Source: Methanoculleus marisnigri JR1 (GTDB taxonomy: Archaea > Halobacteriota > Methanomicrobia > Methanomicrobiales > Methanoculleaceae). From it: a DNA stretch of 64,000 bases. Below, piece after piece: positions 53,894 to 63,623 of the stretch. The translations under genes and the position numbers were made by a program. Numbering within the stretch: the stretch's first letter is position 1; every line of letters begins with the position of its first letter. Below the pieces are notes generated by a model. The model was given only the letters and a program-made list of their open reading frames with translations. It searched no databases and was not told where the DNA came from. The DNA lies in the NCBI RefSeq assembly GCF_000015825.1, contig NC_009051.1, positions 924,695-988,694 on the forward strand. Reading direction: 5' to 3'.

Positions 53894-54277
53894 ATTTCAC
53901 CTCGTATGTTTTTACCGCCTTCTGGGGCGGGTTGCATTCAGAACCCGGCTGTGTGGGGTTCCGGTTTCTCACGAACTTGTCCGGGACGGCGATTCGCCGA
54001 TGACCTGGATATCGAGCAGAGGTGGCGGTAGATGCCACTCCTGGCGTGTTTGCACCCCAGGGCAAAAAGGCCCGTTTTTGACCGGTTCAACGTATGGACT
54101 TAACCTTATTTAGGTTTTACGGGTTCCGTTCGTCGAACGGAGCCCGCTTGAAACTGGATTTTAAAGTATGTGCAGCCGGGAAATGATCCTCGATGCGCAG
54201 GCAGCATCGCCGTTCTGCCGTTGTCCGGTGTCCGGGAAGTTCGCGAAAAAATGTGGGACCCGATCCGCTTTTCCCGG
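53894..54277 (-). promoter_or_regulatory. 384-bp region between permease and binding protein, with hairpin and own promoter
   Basis: GAGGTGAAAT before the binding-protein ATG is its ribosome site. A TATA-like CCTAAATAAGG on the minus strand at about 54104-54114 would give a leader of roughly 190 nt. Just upstream, 54121-54145 is an inverted repeat with an 11-bp stem (one G-T pair, loop GTC), which could end the permease transcript or act as an operator. Confidence 0.45.
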
Positions 54278-55123
54278 TCACGACCTCTCATTGTGCTGCG
54301 GCACGAGGTTCTGGGTGATCCGGTCGAGGATGATCGCGATGATCACGATGGCAAGCCCCGCCTCGAACCCCCCGCCGATATCCACTCGCTGGATGCCCAC
54401 GAGCACCTGGTAGCCGAGCCCTCTGGCACCGATCATCGATGCGATGACGACCATGGAGAGGGCGAGCATGATGCACTGGTTCACCCCCGCCATGATGGTG
54501 GGAAGCGCAACCGGGAGCTGCACCTTGAGGAGTTTCTGCCGGGGCGTCGAGCCGAACGCGTCCGCGACCTCGATCAGTTCGATCGGCACCTGCCGGATCC
54601 CGAGGTTGGTGAGGCGCAATGCCGGCGGTATCGCGAAGACGACCGTTGCGATGGTGCCCGGCACGTTCCCGATGCCGAAGAAGATCACGGCGGGGATGAG
54701 GTAAACGAACGAGGGCATCGTCTGCATGAAGTCGAGGATCGGCCGGAGCGCTGCATTGAGCGCGTCGCTTCCTGCGGCCGCGATACCGAGCGGGATCGAT
54801 ATCGCGAGCGCGACGATCGTCGAGACGAGGACGAGCGCCAGGGTGAGCATGGCCAGGCTCCAGAGCTGGAGATCCCAGATCAGCAGCAGGCCGAGCGCGG
54901 TAAGCCCTGCCAGCTTGATGTCGCGCCGGGTGACGAACCAGACCAGCACGCTTATCAGGACGATCAGGATCGGTGCCGGTATGGCGATCAGGATGCTCTG
55001 AAACCCGCCGATGAGGAACCCGAGCCCTCCGCTGATGGCATCGAGCAGCCAGCCGAAGTACTGCTCGATCCAGTAAACGAGCACTTCGACGGCATCTCCC
55101 ACGGGGAGTTTAGGAAGTTGCAT
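54278..55123 (-). CDS. Glycine betaine-type ABC transporter permease
   Basis: This 281-residue inner-membrane subunit of an OpuA/ProU system has about six to seven helices. The family signature ALRPILDFMQTMPSFVYLIP and the coupling loop IRQVPIELIEVADAFGSTPRQ are both visible. MQLPKLPVGDAVEVLVYW is chosen as start, with GGGGGAGGA upstream; it overlaps the ATPase gene by 14 bp. Confidence 0.93.
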   Translation of the reverse strand: MQLPKLPVGDAVEVLVYWIEQYFGWLLDAISGGLGFLIGGFQSILIAIPAPILIVLISVLVWFVTRRDIKLAGLTALGLLLIWDLQLWSLAMLTLALVLVSTIVALAISIPLGIAAAGSDALNAALRPILDFMQTMPSFVYLIPAVIFFGIGNVPGTIATVVFAIPPALRLTNLGIRQVPIELIEVADAFGSTPRQKLLKVQLPVALPTIMAGVNQCIMLALSMVVIASMIGARGLGYQVLVGIQRVDIGGGFEAGLAIVIIAIILDRITQNLVPQHNERS

Positions 55124-56369
55124 TGATATCCTCCCCCTTTCGTGCCAGAGCAGCAAGGATGGCGCCACGCGATATGACACCCCTGAGCCTGCCGGTATCG
55201 TCCACCACCGCCACAGGATAGGGGCTCTCGACGATCAGCGAGATGATGTCGGAAAGCGATGCATCGGGAGCCACGACGGGAACGTCGGTGATGAGCACTT
55301 CCTGTAATTCCTTGCCCTTCTTGACGGCTCCGGCAGCAGCTTCGAGCGTCACCAGGCCCCTGAGCAGGCGCTGACGGGTGACCACGAATACCCCTGTAAT
55401 ATCGTGCTCCTCCATGAGGTGCAGGGCCACCCTCGGGCCCGCGGTGCACTGGGCGACCGGCTCGGGGCGCCGCATCACGTCGCTTGCCGAGAGAACCCTC
55501 GTGAGGTCGACGTCGGCGACGAACTTCTCGACGTAGGCGTTCTCGGGGTTCGTCAGGATCTCCTCCGGCGTGCCGATCTGCACGATTGCGCCGTCCTTCA
55601 TCAGGGCGATCCGGTCGCCGAGTTTCAGGGCCTCGTCGAGGTCGTGGGTGACGAAGATGATTGTCTTGCCGAGCCGCTGCTGGAGGTCCAGCAGTTCGTC
55701 CTGCATGTCCCTGCGGATAAGGGGGTCGAGAGCGCTGAACGCCTCGTCCATCAGGAGTACATCCGGGTCGCTGGTGAGCGCGCGGGCGAGCCCGACACGC
55801 TGCTTCATGCCGCCGGAGAGCTCCCCGGGCATGCTCGCCCCGTAGCCCCCGAGCCCCACCATCTGGAGCACTTCCTCGGCTTTCGCGTGCCGTTCTTCCG
55901 CCGGGACGCCCTGGATCTCGAGGCCGAAAGCGACGTTGTCGAGAACCGTTCGATGGGGGAGGAGAGCGAAACCCTGGAAGATCATCCCGAGTTTGCGTCG
56001 CCGGGTCGTCCGGAGTTCTTCATGGCCCATGCCGACGATGTCCTCGCCGCCGATCAGTATTTCGCCCTCGGTGGGGTCGATGATTCGGTTGATGCAGCGC
56101 AGGAGCGTCGATTTCCCGCTCCCGGACAGCCCCATCAGGACGAACGTCTCGCCCGGCATGACGTCGAACGAGACGTCATCGAGGGCCAGCGTCGAGCCGG
56201 TCTCCTCGTAGATCTCCTGTTTCGAGCGGCCTGTTCTATGGAGTTCCAGTGCCTTTTCCGGGTCCTGCCCAAATACCTTGGTCAGGTCCCTGACGCTGAT
56301 TATTGGTTGTAATGATCTTGTGTACTCTATGGGTATCTCCTCAAAAATGACGGACCCCTCCAGCTTCAC
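55110..56369 (-). CDS. Glycine betaine-type ABC transporter ATP-binding protein with CBS domains
   Basis: This 419-residue ProV/OpuAA-type ATPase has Walker A GLSGSGKST, Q-loop IFQGFALLPHRT, signature LSGGMKQR, Walker B VLLMDEAFSALDP and switch histidine VTHD. Two CBS domains fill the last 130 residues; in OpuA they sense ionic strength. The unusual N-terminus (about 20 residues) precedes the family start IISVRDLTKVFGQDPEKAL. A TATA-like AATTATAAA at about 56387-56395 lies upstream. Confidence 0.93.
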   Translation of the reverse strand: MKLEGSVIFEEIPIEYTRSLQPIISVRDLTKVFGQDPEKALELHRTGRSKQEIYEETGSTLALDDVSFDVMPGETFVLMGLSGSGKSTLLRCINRIIDPTEGEILIGGEDIVGMGHEELRTTRRRKLGMIFQGFALLPHRTVLDNVAFGLEIQGVPAEERHAKAEEVLQMVGLGGYGASMPGELSGGMKQRVGLARALTSDPDVLLMDEAFSALDPLIRRDMQDELLDLQQRLGKTIIFVTHDLDEALKLGDRIALMKDGAIVQIGTPEEILTNPENAYVEKFVADVDLTRVLSASDVMRRPEPVAQCTAGPRVALHLMEEHDITGVFVVTRQRLLRGLVTLEAAAGAVKKGKELQEVLITDVPVVAPDASLSDIISLIVESPYPVAVVDDTGRLRGVISRGAILAALARKGEDINATS

Positions 56370-56795
56370 GATTTCTATGTTATCTGCTTTATAATTTCGG
56401 GTTCCTTAAAATCCGCTTACTTTTGGACGGTTTTTAATTTTTGGGCCATTTTGATGTTTTTTAAACGCTGGGCTGTATGAATGCCCCTTATCCCGTGATT
56501 TATCTATAGTGTGCCGACTATTTTCTATATAGTGCTCATTCTTCCGGATCCCGGGATCTCCTCCCCGGCCCCCGGTGACCTCCGGCCGCGCAGACAGGCG
56601 CCGGGGTTACCCGGTCGTTGCGGCAGCGCCTCCGGGGCCTTCGCGCCCTACCCTTCGGCACCTGGAAAAACAGGGGTGGTCGGGATTCCTGTCGGTGCGT
56701 CCGTCCATACCATTTCTTTTATTGGGTGAAAGGTCATATCAATGTAGATTACTCCAGTCTGCCGTTAGGCAGGGAGGAACGCGGAGATCAGTACC
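56370..56795. promoter_or_regulatory. 426-bp divergent promoter region between betaine transporter and argG
   Basis: Next to the transporter the DNA is AT-rich (56380-56515) with a minus-strand TATA candidate. For argG, TTCTTTTATTGGG at about 56713-56725 is the TATA candidate, CTGCC-GTTA-GGCAG at about 56758-56771 a small leader hairpin, and GGAGATC the ribosome site. No gene is supported. Confidence 0.45.
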
Positions 56796-57983
56796 ATGGA
56801 AAAGGGAAAAGTCGTCCTAGCATTTTCGGGAGGTCTCGACACCTCCATCTGTATTCCCCTCCTGCGCGAGCACTACGGGTTCGACGAGATCGTCACCGTC
56901 GCCGTCGACGTGGGCCAGCCCGAGGAGGAGATCGCCCGGGCAACAGAGAAGGGCCGGATGCTTGCAGACAACCACTACACCATCGATGCGAAGGAGAAGT
57001 TCGTAGCGGACTGCCTCTTCCCCTCGATACGAGCGAACGGGTCGTACGAGGGCTACCCGATGGGCACGGCGCTTGCCCGCCCGCTGATCGCCGAGGAGAT
57101 CGTGAAGGTCGCGAAGCAGGAAAGCGCCTCAAAGATCGCGCACGGGTGCACCGGCAAAGGAAACGACCAGCTCCGGTTCGACTTCATCTTCAGGGCCGCC
57201 GGATACGATATCGTTGCGCCGATGCGGGAGATGAACCTGACCCGCGAGTGGGAGATCTGCTACGCACAGGATCACGATATCCCGGTGACGGTGGCGAAGG
57301 ACAAGCCCTACAGCATCGACGAGAACTGCTGGAGCCGGAGCATCGAGGGCGGCAAACTCGAGGACCCGGCCTTCCACCCGCCCGACGATATCTATGCCTG
57401 GACGGTCTCGCCGAAGGATGCTCCCGACGCGATGGAAGAGATCCGTATCGAGTTCGAGCAGGGTGTCCCGGTCGCTCTCAACGGAAAGAAGATGTCCGGT
57501 CTTGCCCTGATCCGGGAGCTGAACAGGATCGCCGGAAGGAACGGTGTCGGCCGCAACGATATGGTCGAGGACCGGATCCTCGGCCTGAAGGCTCGCGAGA
57601 TCTACGAGCACCCGGCCGCGACCGTCCTCCTCGCCGCGCACAGCGATCTCGAACGCCTCGTCCTGACCCGTTCGGAGCTCGCGTTCAAGCGTATCGTCGA
57701 CGATAAGTGGTCGGAACTCGCCTACATGGGGCTCGTGCACGAACCGCTCTTCTACGCGCTCAACGCGTTCATCGACAAGACGCAGGAGCGGGCGAACGGC
57801 ACCGTGGACGTCGGCCTCTACAAGGGCAGCGTGAAGGTGCTCGGACGGAGCTCGGATTCCGCGCTCTACTCCGACGATCTGGTGTCCTTCGACTCGACGA
57901 CGCTCGACCAGAACCACGCCGTCGGGTTCTCGAATTACTTCGGCCTGCAGGCTCGCCTGCTCAAAAATCTCAAGAAGTGTTGA
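56796..57983 (+). CDS. argG: Argininosuccinate synthase
   Basis: ArgG joins citrulline and aspartate with ATP. The 395-residue protein has the PP-loop SGGLDTS at residues 11-17, then the conserved [32 protein letters not shown] and SYEGYPMG blocks. Length is normal. Together with carAB and argF in this window it covers citrulline and argininosuccinate formation; argH is not seen. Confidence 0.97.
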   Translation: MEKGKVVLAFSGGLDTSICIPLLREHYGFDEIVTVAVDVGQPEEEIARATEKGRMLADNHYTIDAKEKFVADCLFPSIRANGSYEGYPMGTALARPLIAEEIVKVAKQESASKIAHGCTGKGNDQLRFDFIFRAAGYDIVAPMREMNLTREWEICYAQDHDIPVTVAKDKPYSIDENCWSRSIEGGKLEDPAFHPPDDIYAWTVSPKDAPDAMEEIRIEFEQGVPVALNGKKMSGLALIRELNRIAGRNGVGRNDMVEDRILGLKAREIYEHPAATVLLAAHSDLERLVLTRSELAFKRIVDDKWSELAYMGLVHEPLFYALNAFIDKTQERANGTVDVGLYKGSVKVLGRSSDSALYSDDLVSFDSTTLDQNHAVGFSNYFGLQARLLKNLKKC

Positions 57984-57991
57984 AGAGGTGC

Positions 57992-58396
57992 CTAGAGCAC
58001 CTTCTTCCCGGCTTCTTTTCCCGGCGTGCACTCGAAGACGTCGGTGATCTTGATGACGATGAGCGACTTCGCCGGGTACTGGTGGCCCTTCGTCCTCACC
58101 TGGTCGCGGAACTTCTCGTAGTCGGGGCCGGACGTCTTGATCTCCGTGTCCCCCTTCACCTGGAAGCAGCGCTTGGTCTCCTGGTCGTAGAAATAGAGCG
58201 CCGTGACAGGGTTCTCTTTGAGGTTTTCAAGCGTCTTTACCATGTAGTTGTCCATGATCCAGATGGTGTCGTCGGCGACGAGCTGGATCGATGCCATCGG
58301 CGCCACGTTCGGAACGCCGCTCTTTGAAGCGGTGGCCATCGGCATGACTTTGGTCTTCGTAAATATCTCCTTAATCTCACCTGAAAGCGCAACCAT
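57992..58396 (-). CDS. Pyridoxamine 5'-phosphate oxidase-like flavin-binding protein
   Basis: This 134-residue protein of the split-barrel FMN-binding family has VMPMATASKSGVPNVAPMAS, the usual first strands, and FQVKGDTEIKTSGPDYEKF. Members bind FMN, F420 or heme; the substrate is unknown. GGAGAGGTGAACCGT precedes the ATG. It is convergent with argG, 8 bp apart. Confidence 0.85.
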   Translation of the reverse strand: MVALSGEIKEIFTKTKVMPMATASKSGVPNVAPMASIQLVADDTIWIMDNYMVKTLENLKENPVTALYFYDQETKRCFQVKGDTEIKTSGPDYEKFRDQVRTKGHQYPAKSLIVIKITDVFECTPGKEAGKKVL

Positions 58397-58815
58397 ACGG
58401 TTCACCTCTCCCTGGAAGCGGAACGGGCGCGACGAAGCGCCGGAACCCATCCGGTAATGTGGTTATCCGTGTTAGCGATATATAAGCGCTCTGCCGGAAC
58501 CGGCAGTGCCGGCCGTTCGGTGGTGATCCGTGACGACGGCGAAAGCGATCTTTCGCACGGTGCGGGGAGGCCGGAGGCGTAACGGCTTCTCACGCTCCTC
58601 CCGCCTGCACGGCAAAGACCAGACCCTCGTCAAACTCCCGGCCTCGAACCCGGGCGCCAGACATCTCCCGAATCAATAAATCCTGCTGGAGAAGCCGAGA
58701 TAGCGTCCCGGGAACAGGAAGGTGAGGTTCCTCAGCGATTTTCTCCCTCTCCGGGTCACGGGAACCGTATGGAATCATGGAAAGGTATAAAGTGGGAGAC
58801 GGGGAAACGACTACT
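58397..58815. promoter_or_regulatory. Divergent spacer with TATA box of the marker-14 gene
   Basis: GGTATAAAGTGGG at 58784-58796 is a clear plus-strand TATA box, about 25 bp before the ATG at 58816, predicting a leaderless or nearly leaderless mRNA. An open frame of 62 codons lies at 58590-58778 on the minus strand; I see no family for it and do not annotate it as a gene. Confidence 0.5.
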
Positions 58816-60312
58816 ATGTGTGCCCGCTTTTTGGAGCGCTTTTTCAAACCTACACCTCACATCGTCGAAAGCCCCCCTCCGCCGTCGCTCTCGCACGGGG
58901 CGGGCGCGGGTGTTCCCGAGTACCGGGTGAAGCCCTATTTTATCGTGGCGTCTGTTGAGATGGGCAATACCACGACAAAGTGCATCCTGACCGGCACGAA
59001 CCTGGAGACGGGCAGGTCCTATGTCATCAACAAGACCGTGACCATGAGCCGCGACGTCCGGCCGCCAAAACCGGGCGAGACGATCTTCGGGGCGACCCTG
59101 GACGGCACGGAGTTGACGCGGGAGTCGGTCACGGAACTGGTGCGCGACACCCTGATCCAGTGCCACAAGGAGGCTCACCTGAGCATCAAGGACGACCTGG
59201 ACTTCGTCGTCAGGAGCACCGGCGTCGTGGCGGCGATGGACTCTCCCGACCAGGTCGGGGACTTTGTCATTGCTCTTGCAAACGGCTGCCTCGAAGCAGG
59301 CGTTCCCCCGCGGAAGATGACCCCGCCGATGTCGATCGACAACCTCCCGCCGAAACTCCGGCAGTTCTCGTTCGCCGATAAAGTGGTCTTCGTCGGTGCG
59401 GTGGCCGGCGTCGTGCCGCCGGTCGGGTGCACCGGCGTCGAGATGGTGGCAAACGAGATGGAAGGCGAGCTTGCGATGGCAGGCATCAAGGAGGGCGCAA
59501 AGTGGACGCCGGTCGACTTCCGGAACCCCTGCATATCCATCGACTTCGGGACGACGCTCGACGGCCGGATCACGAGCGACGTCGCCCGCGATGACCCGAA
59601 CCCGTTCGCCCAGACGACCGGGAACTTCTGCGGGCTCGCGGGCGCCATACCGGACGCGATCGTCCGGGGCACCGGGCTCGTGAAGGAGCAGACAGGAACC
59701 GCGCTCGACCTCTTCGGCGACCACAGTATCAAGGGCGCGTTCGGGGGCAGGAAGCGTTCCGTCGTCGATGACTACGTCGACCGCTGCCACGAGCACATCG
59801 ACATCCGGATCGTCCCTCCCGACCGGACGAGATTCGGGCGGGTTCCGGTCTGCGCCGACGTGGCCGACAAGTCTGGCGTCGCCCTCATCGGGTGCGACTC
59901 GGGCGTCAACGGCAGCGGTATGCCCGCGCTCGAGGAGATCGGGCAAGAAATCCACGAGAAACACGGCATGGCGATGCTGACCGAGGTCGTCGACCGGGTC
60001 TGCGCGAGGATGGCGCTCCGGCTCATCGACGTCGCCGTCGAGAGAGAGATGGTGCCGCCGAACTCGTCGATCGGGTTCACCGGGCGTGCGGCGATATCGG
60101 GGAGGAAGCCCGAGTACATCCTCGCGGGCATCACGGAACGAAACCTCTACGACACCCCGAACGACCACCTGGTCTTCGTGGACGACGGCCTTGCCCGGGG
60201 AGCGGCACTGATGGGCCGGTGCATGAACTCACTCGGGAAACCGAAGGCTCCGCTCGGCGGTGTGCGGGGAGGGCCATGTATTATGTCCCGCCGGATCAAA
60301 ATAGGAAAGTAG
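58816..60312 (+). CDS. Methanogenesis marker protein 14
   Basis: This 498-residue protein resembles the methanogenesis marker 14 family, found in methanogens and of unproven function. ASKHA-type features are visible: ASVEMGNTTTKCILTGTNL near residue 50 and ISIDFGTTLDGRITSDVA near 255, resembling reductive activators of corrinoid proteins. The C-terminus has NPCI and GLARGAALMGRCMNSLG. The frame opens 13 codons earlier, but a TATA box lies within that stretch, so I place the start at MCARFLERFF. A 77-residue gene follows. Confidence 0.82.
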   Translation: MCARFLERFFKPTPHIVESPPPPSLSHGAGAGVPEYRVKPYFIVASVEMGNTTTKCILTGTNLETGRSYVINKTVTMSRDVRPPKPGETIFGATLDGTELTRESVTELVRDTLIQCHKEAHLSIKDDLDFVVRSTGVVAAMDSPDQVGDFVIALANGCLEAGVPPRKMTPPMSIDNLPPKLRQFSFADKVVFVGAVAGVVPPVGCTGVEMVANEMEGELAMAGIKEGAKWTPVDFRNPCISIDFGTTLDGRITSDVARDDPNPFAQTTGNFCGLAGAIPDAIVRGTGLVKEQTGTALDLFGDHSIKGAFGGRKRSVVDDYVDRCHEHIDIRIVPPDRTRFGRVPVCADVADKSGVALIGCDSGVNGSGMPALEEIGQEIHEKHGMAMLTEVVDRVCARMALRLIDVAVEREMVPPNSSIGFTGRAAISGRKPEYILAGITERNLYDTPNDHLVFVDDGLARGAALMGRCMNSLGKPKAPLGGVRGGPCIMSRRIKIGK

Positions 60313-60325
60313 GATCTGGTGAACC

Positions 60326-60559
60326 ATGGCTGAAGAAGAACTCTACGATATGCTCGTTCCCCCCGGTGTGCCGCGGAGGATGATCTACGACGTTGCCGAG
60401 AAGTACGACGTCGAAGTGGTGCGCCGGCAACAGAGGCTGTCGTTCGCGAACATGGACGGAGACGCACGGGAACTGATTGCGTTCCGCGGGAAGAGAGAGG
60501 TCGTCGAAGAGGTGCAGAAGTACCTTTTTGAGCAGCTCAAAGAGTTCGTCGCGGAATAA
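60326..60559 (+). CDS. Small conserved protein downstream of marker 14
   Basis: This 77-residue acidic/charged protein (MAEEELYDMLVPPGVPRRMI) looks like an alpha-beta-alpha unit, with VVRRQQRLSFANMDGDAREL as a possible beta hairpin. I do not recognise a family. It starts 13 bp after the marker-14 stop, so it is co-transcribed and may work with it. CTGGTGAACC provides the ribosome site. T-run and hairpin follow. Confidence 0.75.
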   Translation: MAEEELYDMLVPPGVPRRMIYDVAEKYDVEVVRRQQRLSFANMDGDARELIAFRGKREVVEEVQKYLFEQLKEFVAE

Positions 60560-60563
60560 CGAC

Positions 60564-60596
60564 ATCTTTTTTTCCCGGTTTTAAGCCGGGGAGTTC
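60564..60596 (+). terminator. Terminator after the marker-14 operon
   Basis: A run of seven T residues (CATCTTTTTTTCCCGG) begins 7 bp after the stop, followed by an inverted repeat CCCGG-TTTTAAG-CCGGG. Confidence 0.6.
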
Positions 60597-60928
60597 CGGG
60601 GCGGGGTATGAGTGCTGCTCGGGGAGACCGGGCGGTGGTTGGAGGAATGTTTGTCATACCTGGACTCTTCTCAGGAGTTTCGGGGCCTTCCTGATGGCAA
60701 AATCTCGTCCAGGGATTTTTAGGGTTCTATTCGTATTGGAGTATTGCCTACTCCCATACGCAACTCTCCAGGGAACTGTGCACCTAAGGGTGCTCACACT
60801 CCTGCTCGAAGCCTAACAATTTCTCAAACTCCGGACATTGTCCGTCGGGCTCAGGAACGTTGCACCTTCGGCCAGTCACACTCACGTCTCGTTCTTGGGA
60901 GACCGCTTACCCCTATGCACGGATTTCT

Positions 60929-61135
60929 TGGGGATATCGCCACAGGGGGAGGGGCTGACGGGGAGGGGGGGTGCAGCCCCCCTCCCCTGTCTCTACCTGG
61001 TTTGAGGACACCGCTAACCCCCACCCCGCCCGGCCTTCGGCCTCCTCCTCCGCACCTTCGGTGCTCATGCTCCGGCCCTATGGCCCCGTCGCACCCCGCC
61101 CCGGGGGGCGGGGGCAGTGCGTGGCGATATCCCCA
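60929..61135. mobile_element. Palindromic intergenic element, copy 5, with 15-bp terminal inverted repeats (MITE-like)
   Basis: TGGGGATATCGCCAC at 60929-60943 is the exact reverse complement of GTGGCGATATCCCCA at 61121-61135. Between them lie the G-rich/C-rich stem (11 bp, loop GTGCAG), GGCC-TTC-GGCC, GCACC-TTC-GGTGC, and GGCC-CTAT-GGCC. The core is in opposite orientation to copies 3 and 4 and the same orientation as copy 2. Hairpin units also occupy 60775-60880 to the left. There is no coding capacity for a transposase. No gene is supported in 60560-61378. Confidence 0.7.
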
Positions 61136-61378
61136 CGGTCCAGTGTCCCGGGATTTCTCACGGTTAGGGCCGTATATTCGAGTTTGAGGCGTTATCTGGT
61201 TTCGAGCCACAACGATGCGTCAGAAATGGAACTAGATTACTACAAGGTGCGAGTTGCACAGTCCGCTAAAAATCCCTGGACGGGCTCCCCCACCGGGGAA
61301 CCCTATGGCTTCCGGCCGGAGAGAGCCCACAACCGATCTCACCCATCGAACCCCGGGCGGATCGGCCGCGGAGATGTT

Positions 61379-62308
61379 TCAATCGACCGACGCCATCCCG
61401 CCCGCGATCAGCCGCACGAGGAGCGCCTTCTGCGCGTGGAGCCGGTTCTCGGCCTGGTCCCAGACGATGCTCTGCGGCCCTTCCATCACCTCGTCGGTGA
61501 TCTCCTCGCCCCGGTGGGCGGGGAGGCAGTGCATCACGAGAGCGTCGGGGGACGCCTGCGCAAGGAGGCGGGAGTCTATCGTGTAGCCTTTGAGCGCCTG
61601 TAACCGCTCGGCACGCTCCTGTTCGTCGCCCATGGAGACCCAGATGTCGGTGTAGAGGACATCCGCGTCCCTGACCGCTTCATCCGGGTCTGTGACGACG
61701 GTGACCTTTCCTCCCGCCGCCCGTGCCTGGTCGACGATCTCGTCCCTCGGCCGGTAGCGCGGGGGGCTGGCAACCGCAATCTCCATCCCGGTCAGGGCGG
61801 AGGAGAGGAGCCACGAGTTGCAGACGTTGTTGCCGTCCCCGACCCACGCGAGTTTCAGGCCGTGGAGATCGCCGAACCGCTCGCTGAGGGTCATGATGTC
61901 GGCCAGCACCTGGCACGGGTGCAGGCGATCGGAGAGGCCGTTGACGACCGGAACATTCGCGTAGCGGGCGAACTCCTCGATGGCGGCGTGACTGTAGGCG
62001 CGGATCATCACCGCATCGACGTAGCGGGCAAGCACCCGTGCCGTGTCCCGGATCTCCTCGCCCCGTCCGAGCTGCATATCCTGGGGATTTAAGAAGAGCG
62101 CGTGGCCGCCGAGATCGGACATCCCCACCTCGAACGAGACCCGGGTGCGGGTGGACGCCTTCTCGAAGATCATCCCGAGGCTCTTGCCTCTGAGGAATTC
62201 GTGTGCGGTTCCCGCAGACTTCAGCCTCTTCAGGCGCACTGCGTCGGCAACGATGCTCTCGAGTTCGTACTCGCCGATATCGAGGATCGAGAGAAAATCC
62301 TTCTTCAT
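61379..62308 (-). CDS. argF: Ornithine carbamoyltransferase
   Basis: ArgF makes citrulline from ornithine and carbamoyl phosphate. The 309-residue protein has the carbamoyl-phosphate loop S52-T-R-T-R in [24 protein letters not shown], and the ornithine motif [12 protein letters not shown]. The length is normal. Start ATG overlaps the purD stop (ATGA), so the two are coupled although they serve different pathways. Confidence 0.96.
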
Positions 62309-63591
62309 AAAATCTCCCTCATGTGCTGGCACCTCTTCTCGAGGATCTCGGGTGTGCCGATGTCCCTGCGGTGAAAGACGCTTCCCGAGACGGAAGATGC
62401 CGCTTTCTCGGCTATCGCTTCGGCCTCCTCGAGCGTCTCGCCCCTCCCGACGAACGCGAGCGTCCGTGACGTCAGGGTGTGGAGCGTCCCGTCCCGCTCC
62501 TCGACGCTTGCGTAATACAGCAGGGCGTCGCCGTAGTCGCCGAGGGTAAGCGGTTCGTTCGCCCTCGGCGCATCCGGGTAGCCCTCGGGGACGAGGTACT
62601 TGCAGACCGTCGCCTTCTTCGCGAACCGGACGTGCGACGGCGCAAGATCGCCCTCGATGATGTGGCCGACGATCCCGGCAAAATCCGATTCCAGGAGCGA
62701 AAGAACGTTCATGGCCTCGGGGTCACCGAACCGGGCGTTGAACTCGATGACTTTCGGGCCTTCGCGGGTGTTCATGAACTGGCCGTAGAGGATTCCCCGG
62801 TAGGGCGTCCCCTCTGCCCGCATGGCCGCGACCGTGTCTGTCATGATCCGGAGGGCTTTCTCGTAGTCCCGGCGGGAGACGAAGGGGAGCATGTGATCTG
62901 CCAGGGAGTAGGAGCCCATGCCGCCGGTGTTCGGTCCCACGTCCCCTTCGTAGGCACGCTTGTGGTCCTGCACGAGCGGCATGGGTATCAGGTGCTCGCC
63001 GTCGACGAACGCCTGGAGGGTAAACTCCTCCCCCACCAGCCGCTCTTCCAGGACGACGCTTCCCCCGATCTCCCGGGCGTACTCGACCGCCCCCGCCACA
63101 TCGACGTGTTCGCCCATGATGCGCACGCCCTTCCCGCCGGTGAGCCCGATGGGCTTGACCGCGAGGTCGCCGTCGTAGGACTCGATGAACCGCCGTGCCT
63201 CCTCCGGGTCGCGGCAGACCCGGTACTCCGGGCACCCCGCGATTCCGTGCCGCTCCATCAGTCGGCGGCAGAACGCCTTGTCCGTCTCGATCCGGGCCGC
63301 GGCACGCGTCGGCCCGAGAGACGGTATCCCCGCCGCCTCAAGGCGGTCGACGATGCCCGCCTCAAGGGGGGCCTCCGGCCCGATGACTGCGGCATCAACT
63401 CCGCAATTGGTGGCGAATGGTATTACTTTCTCGATATTGGTCTCTTTTTCGAGGAGCACCCGCTCCGAGAGCCGGGCAATCCCCGGGTTCTTGCGTGCCA
63501 TGACAGAAAAAATCTTCGTGTCGCTGTTGCAGGAAAGCGCCCTGGTGATCGCATGCTCCCTGCCACCACCGCCTACAACGAGTACTTTCAT
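62305..63591 (-). CDS. purD: Phosphoribosylamine-glycine ligase
   Basis: PurD joins glycine to phosphoribosylamine in purine synthesis. The protein has 428 residues from [19 protein letters not shown]. Marks are an ATP-grasp core with [19 protein letters not shown]-like [20 protein letters not shown] and RFGDPEAM. Two further ATG codons three codons upstream (63597, 63600) are possible starts; no strong ribosome site decides between them. Confidence 0.96.
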
Positions 63592-63623
63592 ATCCATCAT
63601 ATTTGCCCGCTCTTAAAAAATGT

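Noticed and set aside
58590-58778. 62-codon minus-strand frame beginning MIPYGSRDPEREKIAEEPH
   Set aside because: It reads like a plausible peptide and starts beside a TATA-like palindrome, but there is no ribosome site, no known family and it lies in a spacer; not enough to call a gene.
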